A DNA stretch of 64,000 nucleotides. Origin: Clavelina lepadiformis. Taxonomy: Eukaryota; Chordata; Ascidiacea; Aplousobranchia; Clavelinidae. The stretch's first letter is position 1. Each line of letters starts with the position of its first letter. The stretch lies in the NCBI RefSeq assembly GCF_947623445.1, contig NC_135246.1, positions 1,056,501 to 1,120,500 of the forward strand, given 5' to 3'. Made by a program: the position numbers and the translations under genes. Positions 12,602 to 25,559 of this stretch are shown piece after piece. Under the pieces are notes generated by a model that saw only the letters and a program-made list of their open reading frames with translations, searched no databases and was not told the origin of the DNA.

Positions 12602-13676
12602 CTGGTAAAGGTGAATAATTGTCGATATTCGACATGATACTGCTCGGGATTGCTTTCATTATGAACGATATGTGTTAAATTAAGTATACGTATGAAGAGG
12701 CATGCAAGACTTTCCTTCGTTACACAAACCCGTTTTGTACGTATTTAAAAAGACAAAGAGTGAAATAACGTTAGGCAAAGCTCTTTTGCTACTCTGTTCA
12801 CATCACATCGGTATCTTCCAGCTCTTCTTTTGTGAAAGTTCCGATGAACAGACAGTTTTGATTTTTTGTTATATTGCACAAATGTGGAACTGCTCGTCAG
12901 GAATACTGAACAGGAGCAAATGTCGTTCATAATTAGCTCAGGGATATTCAAGGGTATTGCATCAACAGCGTAACTACGATTCGAGCCCAGCTCATATACA
13001 CTATTTACGAGCCAAGCAGGTTGATCGAGCTGACACATTTCTCCGAATATGATTGTAAAATCTAAGTAGCAGCAAAGAAGCTTTGCCTAATGTTACCAAC
13101 TGTTGACAAAAGACAGTGTTGGATCCTCATAAAATTCTGTTTTAATTTCTTCTTGCTGGTTGGAGCTGAAAAAAATCCAAGTTAATATGATGCTACAAGC
13201 TGTTTGTGGGCTTATGAAGGACAATTTGCTTCATTTGAGACAAAACCGACACAACAGTCACTTAGGATAGAAGCTGTTTTCAACAAACTCCAACAATTGA
13301 ATTTGTCAATTCAATAAAAGAGCTATGATTAGCACGCCACTGCTGTTTATATTGAAGTATTATAAACCCTGGCAATTTGGTCGACATTATGTTTTCTGCA
13401 TTTCTATGAAATTGATATTTCTATGGGACATTTCTATGAAATGAATGCTGTGTCACAATGCAGCCCATAAACAGCATTATTACACAGCTTGATTAGAACC
13501 TTGGTTAGAGACATACGATACAAACAATCATCAGCTATGTATCCAAGCACATAATACTCTGGCGTAATCACAAAATAAGTCTGATATTTTCAAGTTCATC
13601 ACCATTTTTTCTCCATTCTCCTGGTAAGCTGATGTTTATTTTTTACCAACGGCACGTAACACTTGATATTTTTTAA

Positions 13677-14139
13677 GGGGTCATATCCCAATTCAAAGAG
13701 ATAGGCTTTTTAATGCAAAGTACATTAAATCAAGAAGCTACCAACGCAAAACTACATGATAAACCTACCATGAATTTTGGATTGCAACGAGATCTAGGTT
13801 ATGACTTATGACTGTCTGCAGTCTTAATTTGGACAAAATCCATGTAGGCCTACTCAGTTTTCTATAACAGCTGCCTAAACTTTACAACAAGTTTTTAGCT
13901 TAAAATTTTAGGACAAATACTCCAAAATACCAAAAATTCAAACCCACACAAAATTCACAACTTAGCCTAGACCTGGAACCAGCTGTCGCCAAAACAACAA
14001 CAAATTACTCCGTATCGACGTCACATGCGCATTGGACCGGAAAATTTCTTACTCTTTTTAATATGACGCATTGAGTGCGAACACGCAACAATCACCGGGT
14101 TGCCGGCTCAAAATTGTCTTTCCATTGGCAAGTGACCCC
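13677..14139. mobile_element. TTAA-bounded junction segment, unit 0/1
   Basis: This 463-bp segment lies between TTAA at 13673-13676 and TTAA at 14140-14143. Its ends read GGGGTCA and TGACCCC inverted, so with TTAA there is an 11-bp inverted match. This looks like a piggyBac-type MITE (TTAA target duplication), but the termini are not those of a family I can name. The segment occurs only at internal unit junctions. Its right TTAA fuses exactly to GTPase exon 8 sequence. An ATG at 14071 is in frame with that exon. Confidence 0.6.
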
Positions 14140-16254
14140 TTAAGCACGGATGGTGTCAGTGCGCCAAGTATAGCGACTACTTTCATGTTACCGCCTTGCA
14201 TCGAGCAATTAGAAAAATGCGCAGAAGAACACGGATTTATTGCGGGGTATTTCTTATCTCGTACTGTATATGACGTCGATATTACATTCAAAATTTTTGT
14301 AAATCGTTTTGTTTGTACCTTACCTTGCAGAATTCCTGTATCCGCCAAAGATTCAAAAGGTGGAATTCACGAAGCAATGCAGTCTCTCATACGTCATGTC
14401 GTCAGCAAACGTCACGATACGTCAACAGAACGGAAACGTAAAACTGACGAAAGTACAAGTATGAGGTCCGAATTCAGTCAGGTGAAGAGGACGAAAAATC
14501 AGCAAAATCACACGTCGGTGAATGGATTCAGTCAGTTGCGGGTGTGTTTGAAGTGACGTTGCAAACTGCAAAAAATCTATGTTTAAATTAAAGCAATTTT
14601 TTTCGCTTTGTATCAGATGGAGTTTGTATTCGGTTAAGATTACTGTCAATCAAATGTAAGACTGGTGCTGTAGTTCAAAAGAGAATAGGACCAGCTCCGT
14701 TTGTTAAGATGCTTTTTACTCACAGGAAGTGGGTGTTATAGAAATTGACGAGGTCTTAAAGAAGTGCAACGATGTTTTGAGAGAAGCTGATAATATGAAC
14801 ACGGCATACCGTGAATCTATCCACATTTTCAAGAAGGTTTGTCAGCTGTTTGCAACTAGATCACCCATTTTCTCTTTGTGTGTGTGTATCACAGTTAATA
14901 TGTTTTACGTGAAATGCATTAACTTTCTGACTGTTCCGCAAACATTTGTGGCTTAATTCTTGTACCTTTTTCATTACTGGGCTCATTCGCTCATTCATTT
15001 TGTACCTAAAGCGGCGATTGTTAATTAAGATGATCGCATTGGTTTTCTGTGCACTGTTGTATAATTTTAGCTTGGTTGTGGTACTGGAAGCTTCTCCGTT
15101 TGGACGTCAGCAAATAAATCTTTCTCCCCAGTAATTAACTTGTGAAAGTGGTTCACTGGGATACAGAGCATTAAAAGCAACATTTCGACATACAGGCCTG
15201 CTTTCAACGTCAACTGATCGGTAGCAGACAAGCAAGTATTGAAGAATGTATTTCGGCCGTCAAGGATTCAGTGGAATCTCCGTCGTGGACAAATAATGGC
15301 ACAAGCGATATTAGGGCCAAATTGTTACGCGCTGAAGCAAAACCAGGTAATAATCTTTGTTTGCATATTCGTTGCCTCCTGTACTGGCTGTATACTAATT
15401 CATGTAACGGCAAGTTCAGACATTGAACGTATGATCAGAGCTCCCAAGAAAACTCCCTATTAGTTTAGTCGCGCGTCATGCCGCTGTCTTTTTGTTTATT
15501 CAGAGTTTAGACTGGTGACAATTGAAGAAGAGAAATTCCTCAATCTTTCAATTTCAAGCCTCAGTGATCGCGTAGATGGCAGGAACAATAAGAATGAAAT
15601 CGCGCCACCTTCCGGTTTACTTTTTATTCTCGGTATCTATCACGAAAAGGTAAAGACGGTTTTTATTCCCCCACCCTAGGTTTTAATTGCGTAATTATCC
15701 TTTAAAATTCTGCCCAGGTTCACAAGTCATGCAGTAATGTGATGCTGTCTTCTGTGCAATTGGAGGAAGTTCTTCTTCAGCTGCATAAACAAATTTCAGC
15801 GAAAGAAGAGAATGTGAGCATTTCTCTGTCAAGTGTTTTCTTAAACTGATACAGCCGGTTGGGCACTTGAGCTTTAAAACATACTGTACCCATACTATTG
15901 CGCCAGTTTTCCTTACAACTGCCACTCACGAACCAGCAACCGTGACGACGAAAAAATTACGCTATTGTAATAACTTTCTCCATTATTTCGTAATTGTACA
16001 ACAAATTTCTACAAAAGTGAACTTTATTCGTAAGAAAAATATCATTGAAATCCTCCCCGCAACGAAATATTTTATTCCCACAGGCCTGGGACATCGCAGT
16101 AGCATCTGGTCTCTCCCAATCCAACGTCAAAGACATAATGGCGTGTTTAGCCCGAGCAAAAGTTCGCGTCAAGGGCACGGCGGACCAGCTCAAAGATACG
16201 AGACGGTCGGTGAAGGCGACACAGGCGAAGATTCGAGCTACTTTGTTGTTTTGA
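14071..16254 (+). CDS. Candidate truncated GTPase-tail gene, unit 1
   Basis: A new ATG at 14071 in the junction segment reads in frame into GTPase exon 8 (14140-14246). It can splice on through exons 9-14 to the TGA at 16254, giving about 353 residues that lack the G1-G4 motifs. All splice sites match the parent gene. Intron 8 is 84 bp and open in this copy, so an unspliced reading also gives a 161-residue frame (14071-14556) ending in exon 9 read-through. Relative to unit 0 there are missense changes, including Asn to Lys, Gly to Arg and Asp to Gly in exon 12. Expression is unproven, and it may simply be an orphan fragment. Confidence 0.45.
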
Positions 16255-16373
16255 CTTTTTTTCCACTGTCACGTTGGAATCACTGTAAATTTTTTATCCT
16301 TTTGCAATATCGACAACTTTTAGAGCAAGGTGCACTTAATACATTGAAAATCACTTTATTTCTGGTACCTGGT

Positions 16374-17229
16374 TTAACCTGGGATTAATCCCATGCCTTG
16401 TAACGCTGCAGTTGCCGCTTGTGACTTCGCTAGTTTCTTGTTCATCGACGCTACAGAAGGTTGATAGAATGTATCGTTCACTCGAACCTGAACAGGCAAC
16501 GCAGCAGAAAATAATTGTACATTTAACGTTGATCACTGATTTAGTTTTCTTGATTTTAAGAGGTTCGTCACGTCATAACATGGGTGCAATTTCTAAGGAA
16601 CTAAACATGACTGCGGCAGTACATTAGCAGCATTAATATTAACAATGAAGTATACAAAGCAGGGTCCAGAACACAAACCTTAAACATGAAACTTCGACTG
16701 TGATCTGGTCCCGAGTTCAAGACAAGAACAAAGTCCGGCGGCTTCCATCTTCTCTTGCTGCAGATTTCCATCAGAGCACTCACCGGGTGCTTTCCCGATA
16801 AATCTCTCACCACTGGGTGTGTCTTTGCTACGGGGGGTGTGGATGTGGGGCCCTCCATCATGCTGCTTAACCCTGGTATAAAATATTTTTCAACCAACTG
16901 TGAAAATACGAAGTTCAAGAGAGTTCATTAAAGTCAGTGATTTTTAACATTTTAAAGGGCTTTGCGAACCTGTAGCTGGTTTCGTAACCAATCAACGGAA
17001 ATAAACAAAGGTATTTACGAGGTATTATACATTCAGTTAATATCTGCATCCATGCATTCTCCGCAATTGCTCAGTGGCTTTTACCTTTCCTATCAGTCTT
17101 CACATTGACGCGAAGCGGTTCGAGCATGCCCACGTTGGTCTTCCCCAGGGATTCACCCTCCTTCCACCCCATCTTCTGCAGCAGGCACTTCCCGATGCCG
17201 CCAACTTGTTGCCCCGCGTTCAAGGTTTC
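16374..17229 (-). pseudogene. Orphan SON 3' exons, unit 1
   Basis: This is the same three-exon block as in unit 0, with the G-patch and dsRBM exons open and splice sites kept. No upstream SON exons are attached. The G-patch exon flank is the unit 0 type (acceptor side reads GTGAATAATTGTCGATATTC on the plus strand). Confidence 0.85.
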
Positions 17230-18304
17230 CTGGTAAAGGTGAATAATTGTCGATATTCGACATGATACTGCTCGGGATTGCTTTCATTATGAACGATATG
17301 TGTTAAATTAAGTATACGTATGAAGAGGCATGCAAGACTTTCCTTCGTTACACAAACCCGTTTTGTACGTATTTAAAAAGACAAAGAGTGAAATAACGTT
17401 AGGCAAAGCTCTTTTGCTACTCTGTTCACATCACATCGGTATCTTCCAGCTCTTCTTTTGTGAAAGTTCCGATGAACAGACAGTTTTGATTTTTTGTTAT
17501 ATTGCACAAATGTGGAACTGCTCGTCAGGAATACTGAACAGGAGCAAATGTCGTTCATAATTAGCTCAGGGATATTCAAGGGTATTGCATCAACAGCGTA
17601 ACTACGATTCGAGCCCAGCTCATATACACTATTTACGAGCCAAGCAGGTTGATCGAGCTGACACATTTCTCCGAATATGATTGTAAAATCTAAGTAGCAG
17701 CAAAGAAGCTTTGCCTAATGTTACCAACTGTTGACAAAAGACAGTGTTGGATCCTCATAAAATTCTGTTTTAATTTCTTCTTGCTGGTTGGAGCTGAAAA
17801 AAATCCAAGTTAATATGATGCTACAAGCTGTTTGTGGGCTTATGAAGGACAATTTGCTTCATTTGAGACAAAACCGACACAACAGTCACTTAGGATAGAA
17901 GCTGTTTTCAACAAACTCCAACAATTGAATTTGTCAATTCAATAAAAGAGCTATGATTAGCACGCCACTGCTGTTTATATTGAAGTATTATAAACCCTGG
18001 CAATTTGGTCGACATTATGTTTTCTGCATTTCTATGAAATTGATATTTCTATGGGACATTTCTATGAAATGAATGCTGTGTCACAATGCAGCCCATAAAC
18101 AGCATTATTACACAGCTTGATTAGAACCTTGGTTAGAGACATACGATACAAACAATCATCAGCTATGTATCCAAGCACATAATACTCTGGCGTAATCACA
18201 AAATAAGTCTGATATTTTCAAGTTCATCACCATTTTTTCTCCATTCTCCTGGTAAGCTGATGTTTATTTTTTACCAACGGCACGTAACACTTGATATTTT
18301 TTAA

Positions 18305-18767
18305 GGGGTCATATCCCAATTCAAAGAGATAGGCTTTTTAATGCAAAGTACATTAAATCAAGAAGCTACCAACGCAAAACTACATGATAAACCTACCATG
18401 AATTTTGGATTGCAACGAGATCTAGGTTATGACTTATGACTGTCTGCAGTCTTAATTTGGACAAAATCCATGTAGGCCTACTCAGTTTTCTATAACAGCT
18501 GCCTAAACTTTACAACAAGTTTTTAGCTTAAAATTTTAGGACAAATACTCCAAAATACCAAAAATTCAAACCCACACAAAATTCACAACTTAGCCTAGAC
18601 CTGGAACCAGCTGTCGCCAAAACAACAACAAATTACTCCGTATCGACGTCACATGCGCATTGGACCGGAAAATTTCTTACTCTTTTTAATATGACGCATT
18701 GAGTGCGAACACGCAACAATCACCGGGTTGCCGGCTCAAAATTGTCTTTCCATTGGCAAGTGACCCC
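18305..18767. mobile_element. TTAA-bounded junction segment, unit 1/2
   Basis: This copy is 463 bp, the long form seen at the first junction, again bounded by TTAA and fused to exon 8 sequence at its right end. Confidence 0.6.
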
Positions 18768-20882
18768 TTAAGCACGGATGGTGTCAGTGCGCCAAGTATA
18801 GCGACTACTTTCATGTTACCGCCTTGCATCGAGCAATTAGAAAAATGCGCAGAAGAACACGGATTTATTGCGGGGTATTTCTTATCTCGTACTGTATATG
18901 ACGTCGATATTACATTCAAAATTTTTGTAAATCGTTTTGTTTGTACCTTACCTTGCAGAATTCCTGTATCCGCCAAAGATTCAAAAGGTGGAATTCACGA
19001 AGCAATGCAGTCTCTCATACGTCATGTCGTCAGCAAACGTCACGATACGTCAACAGAACGGAAACGTAAAACTGACGAAAGTACAAGTATGAGGTCCGAA
19101 TTCAGTCAGGTGAAGAGGACGAAAAATCAGCAAAATCACACGTCGGTGAATGGATTCAGTCAGTTGCGGGTGTGTTTGAAGTGACGTTGCAAACTGCAAA
19201 AAATCTATGTTTAAATTAAAGCAATTTTTTTCGCTTTGTATCAGATGGAGTTTGTATTCGGTTAAGATTACTGTCAATCAAATGTAAGACTGGTGCTGTA
19301 GTTCAAAAGAGAATAGGACCAGCTCCGTTTGTTAAGATGCTTTTTACTCACAGGAAGTGGGTGTTATAGAAATTGACGAGGTCTTAAAGAAGTGCAACGA
19401 TGTTTTGAGAGAAGCTGATAATATGAACACGGCATACCGTGAATCTATCCACATTTTCAAGAAGGTTTGTCAGCTGTTTGCAACTAGATCACCCATTTTC
19501 TCTTTGTGTGTGTGTATCACAGTTAATATGTTTTACGTGAAATGCATTAACTTTCTGACTGTTCCGCAAACATTTGTGGCTTAATTCTTGTACCTTTTTC
19601 ATTACTGGGCTCATTCGCTCATTCATTTTGTACCTAAAGCGGCGATTGTTAATTAAGATGATCGCATTGGTTTTCTGTGCACTGTTGTATAATTTTAGCT
19701 TGGTTGTGGTACTGGAAGCTTCTCCGTTTGGACGTCAGCAAATAAATCTTTCTCCCCAGTAATTAACTTGTGAAAGTGGTTCACTGGGATACAGAGCATT
19801 AAAAGCAACATTTCGACATACAGGCCTGCTTTCAACGTCAACTGATCGGTAGCAGACAAGCAAGTATTGAAGAATGTATTTCGGCCGTCAAGGATTCAGT
19901 GGAATCTCCGTCGTGGACAAATAATGGCACAAGCGATATTAGGGCCAAATTGTTACGCGCTGAAGCAAAACCAGGTAATAATCTTTGTTTGCATATTCGT
20001 TGCCTCCTGTACTGGCTGTATACTAATTCATGTAACGGCAAGTTCAGACATTGAACGTATGATCAGAGCTCCCAAGAAAACTCCCTATTAGTTTAGTCGC
20101 GCGTCATGCCGCTGTCTTTTTGTTTATTCAGAGTTTAGACTGGTGACAATTGAAGAAGAGAAATTCCTCAATCTTTCAATTTCAAGCCTCAGTGATCGCG
20201 TAGATGGCAGGAACAATAAGAATGAAATCGCGCCACCTTCCGGTTTACTTTTTATTCTCGGTATCTATCACGAAAAGGTAAAGACGGTTTTTATTCCCCC
20301 ACCCTAGGTTTTAATTGCGTAATTATCCTTTAAAATTCTGCCCAGGTTCACAAGTCATGCAGTAATGTGATGCTGTCTTCTGTGCAATTGGAGGAAGTTC
20401 TTCTTCAGCTGCATAAACAAATTTCAGCGAAAGAAGAGAATGTGAGCATTTCTCTGTCAAGTGTTTTCTTAAACTGATACAGCCGGTTGGGCACTTGAGC
20501 TTTAAAACATACTGTACCCATACTATTGCGCCAGTTTTCCTTACAACTGCCACTCACGAACCAGCAACCGTGACGACGAAAAAATTACGCTATTGTAATA
20601 ACTTTCTCCATTATTTCGTAATTGTACAACAAATTTCTACAAAAGTGAACTTTATTCGTAAGAAAAATATCATTGAAATCCTCCCCGCAACGAAATATTT
20701 TATTCCCACAGGCCTGGGACATCGCAGTAGCATCTGGTCTCTCCCAATCCAACGTCAAAGACATAATGGCGTGTTTAGCCCGAGCAAAAGTTCGCGTCAA
20801 GGGCACGGCGGACCAGCTCAAAGATACGAGACGGTCGGTGAAGGCGACACAGGCGAAGATTCGAGCTACTTTGTTGTTTTGA
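18699..20882 (+). CDS. Candidate truncated GTPase-tail gene, unit 2
   Basis: Same structure as the unit 1 copy: new ATG at 18699 in the junction segment, GTPase exons 8-14 intact, stop at 20882. The translated exons match unit 1. It has no recognisable promoter other than whatever the junction segment may supply. Confidence 0.45.
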
Positions 20883-21001
20883 CTTTTTTTCCACTGTCAC
20901 GTTGGAATCACTGTAAATTTTTTATCCTTTTGCAATATCGACAACTTTTAGAGCAAGGTGCACTTAATACATTGAAAATCACTTTATTTCTGGTACCTGG
21001 T

Positions 21002-21857
21002 TTAACCTGGGATTAATCCCATGCCTTGTAACGCTGCAGTTGCCGCTTGTGACTTCGCTAGTTTCTTGTTCATCGACGCTACAGAAGGTTGATAGAATGT
21101 ATCGTTCACTCGAACCTGAACAGGCAACGCAGCAGAAAATAATTGTACATTTAACGTTGATCACTGATTTAGTTTTCTTGATTTTAAGAGGTTCGTCACG
21201 TCATAACATGGGTGCAATTTCTAAGGAACTAAACATGACTGCGGCAGTACATTAGCAGCATTAATATTAACAATGAAGTATACAAAGCAGGGTCCAGAAC
21301 ACAAACCTTAAACATGAAACTTCGACTGTGATCTGGTCCCGAGTTCAAGACAAGAACAAAGTCCGGCGGCTTCCATCTTCTCTTGCTGCAGATTTCCATC
21401 AGAGCACTCACCGGGTGCTTTCCCGATAAATCTCTCACCACTGGGTGTGTCTTTGCTACGGGGGGTGTGGATGTGGGGCCCTCCATCATGCTGCTTAACC
21501 CTGGTATAAAATATTTTTCAACCAACTGTGAAAATACGCAGTTCAAGAGAGTTCATTAAAGTCAGTGATTTTTAACATTTTAAAGGGCTTTGCGAACCTG
21601 TAACTGGTTTCGTAACCAATCAACGGAAATAAACAAAGGTATTTACGAGGTATTATACATTCAGTTAATATCTGCATCCATGCATTCTCCGCAATTGCTC
21701 AGTGGCTTTTACCTTTCCTATCAGTCTTCACATTGACGCGAAGCGGTTCGAGCATGCCCACGTTGGTCTTCCCCAGGGATTCACCCTCCTTCCACCCCAT
21801 CTTCTGCAGCAGGCACTTCCCGATGCCGCCAACTTGTTGCCCCGCGTTCAAGGTTTC
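21002..21857 (-). pseudogene. Orphan SON 3' exons, unit 2
   Basis: The G-patch and dsRBM exons are intact in frame. From this unit on, the intronic flank of the G-patch exon carries the other variant (GCGAATAATTGTCGAAATTC). An intronic A-to-C change near 21539 is also shared by units 2-5. Confidence 0.85.
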
Positions 21858-22897
21858 CTGGTAAAGGCGAATAATTGTCGAAATTCGAGATGATACTGGC
21901 CGGAATTGCTTTCATTATGAACGATATGTGTTAAATTAAGTATACGTATGAAGAGGCATGCAAGACTTTCCTTCGTTACACAAACCCGTTTTGTACGTAT
22001 TTAAAAAGACAAAGAGTGAAATAACGTTAGGCAAAGCTCTTTTGCTACTCTGTTCACATCACATCGGTATCTTCCTTCTTCTTTTGTGAAAGTTCCGATG
22101 AACAGACAGTTTTGATTTTTTGTTATATTGCACAACTGTGGAACTGCTGGTCAGGAATACTGAACAGGAGCAAGTGTCGTTCATAATTAGCTCAGGGTAT
22201 TTAAGGGTGTTGCATCAACAGCGTAACTGCTATTCAAGCCTAGTTCACATACACTATTTATGAGCCAGCCAGGTGGATCGAGCTGACACATTTCTCCGAA
22301 TATGATTGTCAAATCTAAGTAGTAGCAAAGGAGCTTTGCCTAAGGTTACCAACTGTTGACAAAAGACAGTGTTGGATCCTCATAAAATTCTGTTTTAATT
22401 TCTTCTTGCTGGTTTGAGCTGAAAAAAATCCAAGTTAATATGATGCTACAAGCTGTTTGTGGGCTTATAAAGGACAATTTGCTTCATTTGAAACAAAAAC
22501 GACACAACATGCAGTCACTTAGGATAGAAGCTGTTTTAAAGAATTTCAACAATTGAATTTGTCAATTCAATAAAAGAGCTATGATTAGCACGCCATTGTT
22601 GTTTATATTGAGATATTATAAACCCTGGCCATTTGGTCGACATTTTCTTTTCTGCATTTCTATGAATGTTGTGTCACAATGCAGCCCATAAACAGCATTA
22701 TTACACGGCTTGATTAGAACCTTGGTTAGAGACATACGACACAAACAATCATTAGCTATGTACCCAAGCACATAATACTCTGGCGTAATCACAAAATAAG
22801 TCTGACATTTTCAAGTTCATCACCATTTTTTCTCCATTCTCCTGGTAAGCTGATGTTTATTTTTTACTAACTGCACGTAACACTTGATATTTTTTAA

Positions 22898-23325
22898 GGG
22901 GTCATATCCCAATTCAAAGAGATAGGCTTTTCAATGCAAAGTACATTAAATCAAGAAGCTGCCATGAATTTTGGATTGCAACCAGATCTAGGTTATGACT
23001 GCCTACAGTCTTAATTTGGACAAAACCCAAGTACTCAGTATTCTATAACAACTGCCTAAACTTTACAACAAGTTTTTAGCTTAAAATTTTAGGACAAGTA
23101 CTCCAAAATACCAAAAATTCAAACCCACACAAAATTCACAACTTAGCCTAGACCTAGAACCAGCTCAAGCTGTCGCCAAAACAACAAAAAACTACTCGTA
23201 TCGACGTCACATGCGCATTGGACCGGAAAATTTCTTACTCTTTTTAATATGACGCATTGAGTGCGAACACGCAACAATCACCGGGTTGCCGGCTCAAAAT
23301 TGTCTTTCCATTGGCAAGTGACCCC
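22898..23325. mobile_element. TTAA-bounded junction segment, unit 2/3
   Basis: This is the short 428-bp form, bounded by TTAA at 22894-22897 and 23326-23329. It differs from the long form by small deletions and substitutions, for example loss of a repeated TATGACT string. Confidence 0.6.
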
Positions 23326-25440
23326 TTAAGCACGGATGGTGTCAGTGCGCCAAGTATAGCGACTACTTTCATGTTACCGCCTTGCATCGAGCAATTAGAA
23401 AAATGCGCAGAAGAACACGGATTTATTGCGGGGTATTTCTTATCTCGTACTGTATATGACGTCGATATTACATTCAAAATTTTTGTAAATCGTTTTGTTT
23501 GTACCTTACCTTGCAGAATTCCTGTATCCGCCAAAGATTCAAAAGGTGGAATTCACGAAGCAATGCAGTCTCTCATACGTCATGTCGTCAGCAAACGTCA
23601 CGATACGTCAACAGAACGGAAACGTAAAACTGACGAAAGTACAAGTATGAGGTCCGAATTCAGTCAGGTGAAGAGGACGAAAAATCAGCAAAATCACACG
23701 TCGGTGAATGGATTCAGTCAGTTGCGGGTGTGTTTGAAGTGACGTTGCAAACTGCAAAAAATCTATGTTTAAATTAAAGCAATTTTTTTCGCTTTGTATC
23801 AGATGGAGTTTGTATTCGGTTAAGATTACTGTCAATCAAATGTAAGACTGGTGCTGTAGTTCAAAAGAGAATAGGACCAGCTCCGTTTGTTAAGATGCTT
23901 TTTACTCACAGGAAGTGGGTGTTATAGAAATTGACGAGGTCTTAAAGAAGTGCAACGATGTTTTGAGAGAAGCTGATAATATGAACACGGCATACCGTGA
24001 ATCTATCCACATTTTCAAGAAGGTTTGTCAGCTGTTTGCAACTAGATCACCCATTTTCTCTTTGTGTGTGTGTATCACAGTTAATATGTTTTACGTGAAA
24101 TGCATTAACTTTCTGACTGTTCCGCAAACATTTGTGGCTTAATTCTTGTACCTTTTTCATTACTGGGCTCATTCGCTCATTCATTTTGTACCTAAAGCGG
24201 CGATTGTTAATTAAGATGATCGCATTGGTTTTCTGTGCACTGTTGTATAATTTTAGCTTGGTTGTGGTACTGGAAGCTTCTCCGTTTGGACGTCAGCAAA
24301 TAAATCTTTCTCCCCAGTAATTAACTTGTGAAAGTGGTTCACTGGGATACAGAGCATTAAAAGCAACATTTCGACATACAGGCCTGCTTTCAACGTCAAC
24401 TGATCGGTAGCAGACAAGCAAGTATTGAAGAATGTATTTCGGCCGTCAAGGATTCAGTGGAATCTCCGTCGTGGACAAATAATGGCACAAGCGATATTAG
24501 GGCCAAATTGTTACGCGCTGAAGCAAAACCAGGTAATAATCTTTGTTTGCATATTCGTTGCCTCCTGTACTGGCTGTATACTAATTCATGTAACGGCAAG
24601 TTCAGACATTGAACGTATGATCAGAGCTCCCAAGAAAACTCCCTATTAGTTTAGTCGCGCGTCATGCCGCTGTCTTTTTGTTTATTCAGAGTTTAGACTG
24701 GTGACAATTGAAGAAGAGAAATTCCTCAATCTTTCAATTTCAAGCCTCAGTGATCGCGTAGATGGCAGGAACAATAAGAATGAAATCGCGCCACCTTCCG
24801 GTTTACTTTTTATTCTCGGTATCTATCACGAAAAGGTAAAGACGGTTTTTATTCCCCCACCCTAGGTTTTAATTGCGTAATTATCCTTTAAAATTCTGCC
24901 CAGGTTCACAAGTCATGCAGTAATGTGATGCTGTCTTCTGTGCAATTGGAGGAAGTTCTTCTTCAGCTGCATAAACAAATTTCAGCGAAAGAAGAGAATG
25001 TGAGCATTTCTCTGTCAAGTGTTTTCTTAAACTGATACAGCCGGTTGGGCACTTGAGCTTTAAAACATACTGTACCCATACTATTGCGCCAGTTTTCCTT
25101 ACAACTGCCACTCACGAACCAGCAACCGTGACGACGAAAAAATTACGCTATTGTAATAACTTTCTCCATTATTTCGTAATTGTACAACAAATTTCTACAA
25201 AAGTGAACTTTATTCGTAAGAAAAATATCATTGAAATCCTCCCCGCAACGAAATATTTTATTCCCACAGGCCTGGGACATCGCAGTAGCATCTGGTCTCT
25301 CCCAATCCAACGTCAAAGACATAATGGCGTGTTTAGCCCGAGCAAAAGTTCGCGTCAAGGGCACGGCGGACCAGCTCAAAGATACGAGACGGTCGGTGAA
25401 GGCGACACAGGCGAAGATTCGAGCTACTTTGTTGTTTTGA
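23257..25440 (+). CDS. Candidate truncated GTPase-tail gene, unit 3
   Basis: New ATG at 23257, GTPase exons 8-14, stop at 25440. The translated exons match units 1 and 2. Expression is unproven. Confidence 0.45.
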
Positions 25441-25559
25441 CTTTTTTTCCACTGTCACGTTGGAATCACTGTAAATTTTTTATCCTTTTGCAATATCGAC
25501 AACTTTTAGAGCAAGGTGCACTTAATACATTGAAAATCACTTTATTTCTGGTACCTGGT

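Larger units (their letters stand above)
9513..14139. repeat. Tandem array unit 0 (leftmost)
   Basis: This is the first of six head-to-tail copies. It starts at the TTAA inside GTPase exon 8 and runs through GTPase exons 8-14 (+), the last three SON exons (-), part of a SON intron and the TTAA-bounded junction segment. The distance to the next unit is 4,627-4,628 bp. It is joined to the true 5' part of the GTPase gene, so here the GTPase exons are the real ones and the SON exons are orphans. Its GTPase half differs from the other five by scattered substitutions. Confidence 0.93.
14140..18767. repeat. Tandem array unit 1
   Basis: This 4,628-bp copy has the long form of the SON-intron half, shared with unit 0. 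Its GTPase half belongs to the type of units 2-5. It is therefore a mosaic of the two sub-types. Both gene fragments inside are orphans. Confidence 0.93.
18768..23325. repeat. Tandem array unit 2
   Basis: This copy is 4,558 bp, 70 bp shorter than units 0 and 1. The losses are small deletions in the SON-intron half (for example in the CATTTCTATGAAA-rich stretch) and in the junction segment. The GTPase half looks identical to unit 1. Confidence 0.93.

Noticed and set aside
13677-14139. Firm assignment of the junction segment to piggyBac
   Set aside because: Only the TTAA flanks and a short inverted end support it. The GGGGTCA termini are not those I know for the superfamily, and no transposase is present.
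14058-14348. 96-codon open frame on the - strand, repeated at each junction
   Set aside because: It is antisense to the junction segment and exon 8 and has no motif. It recurs only because the array repeats.
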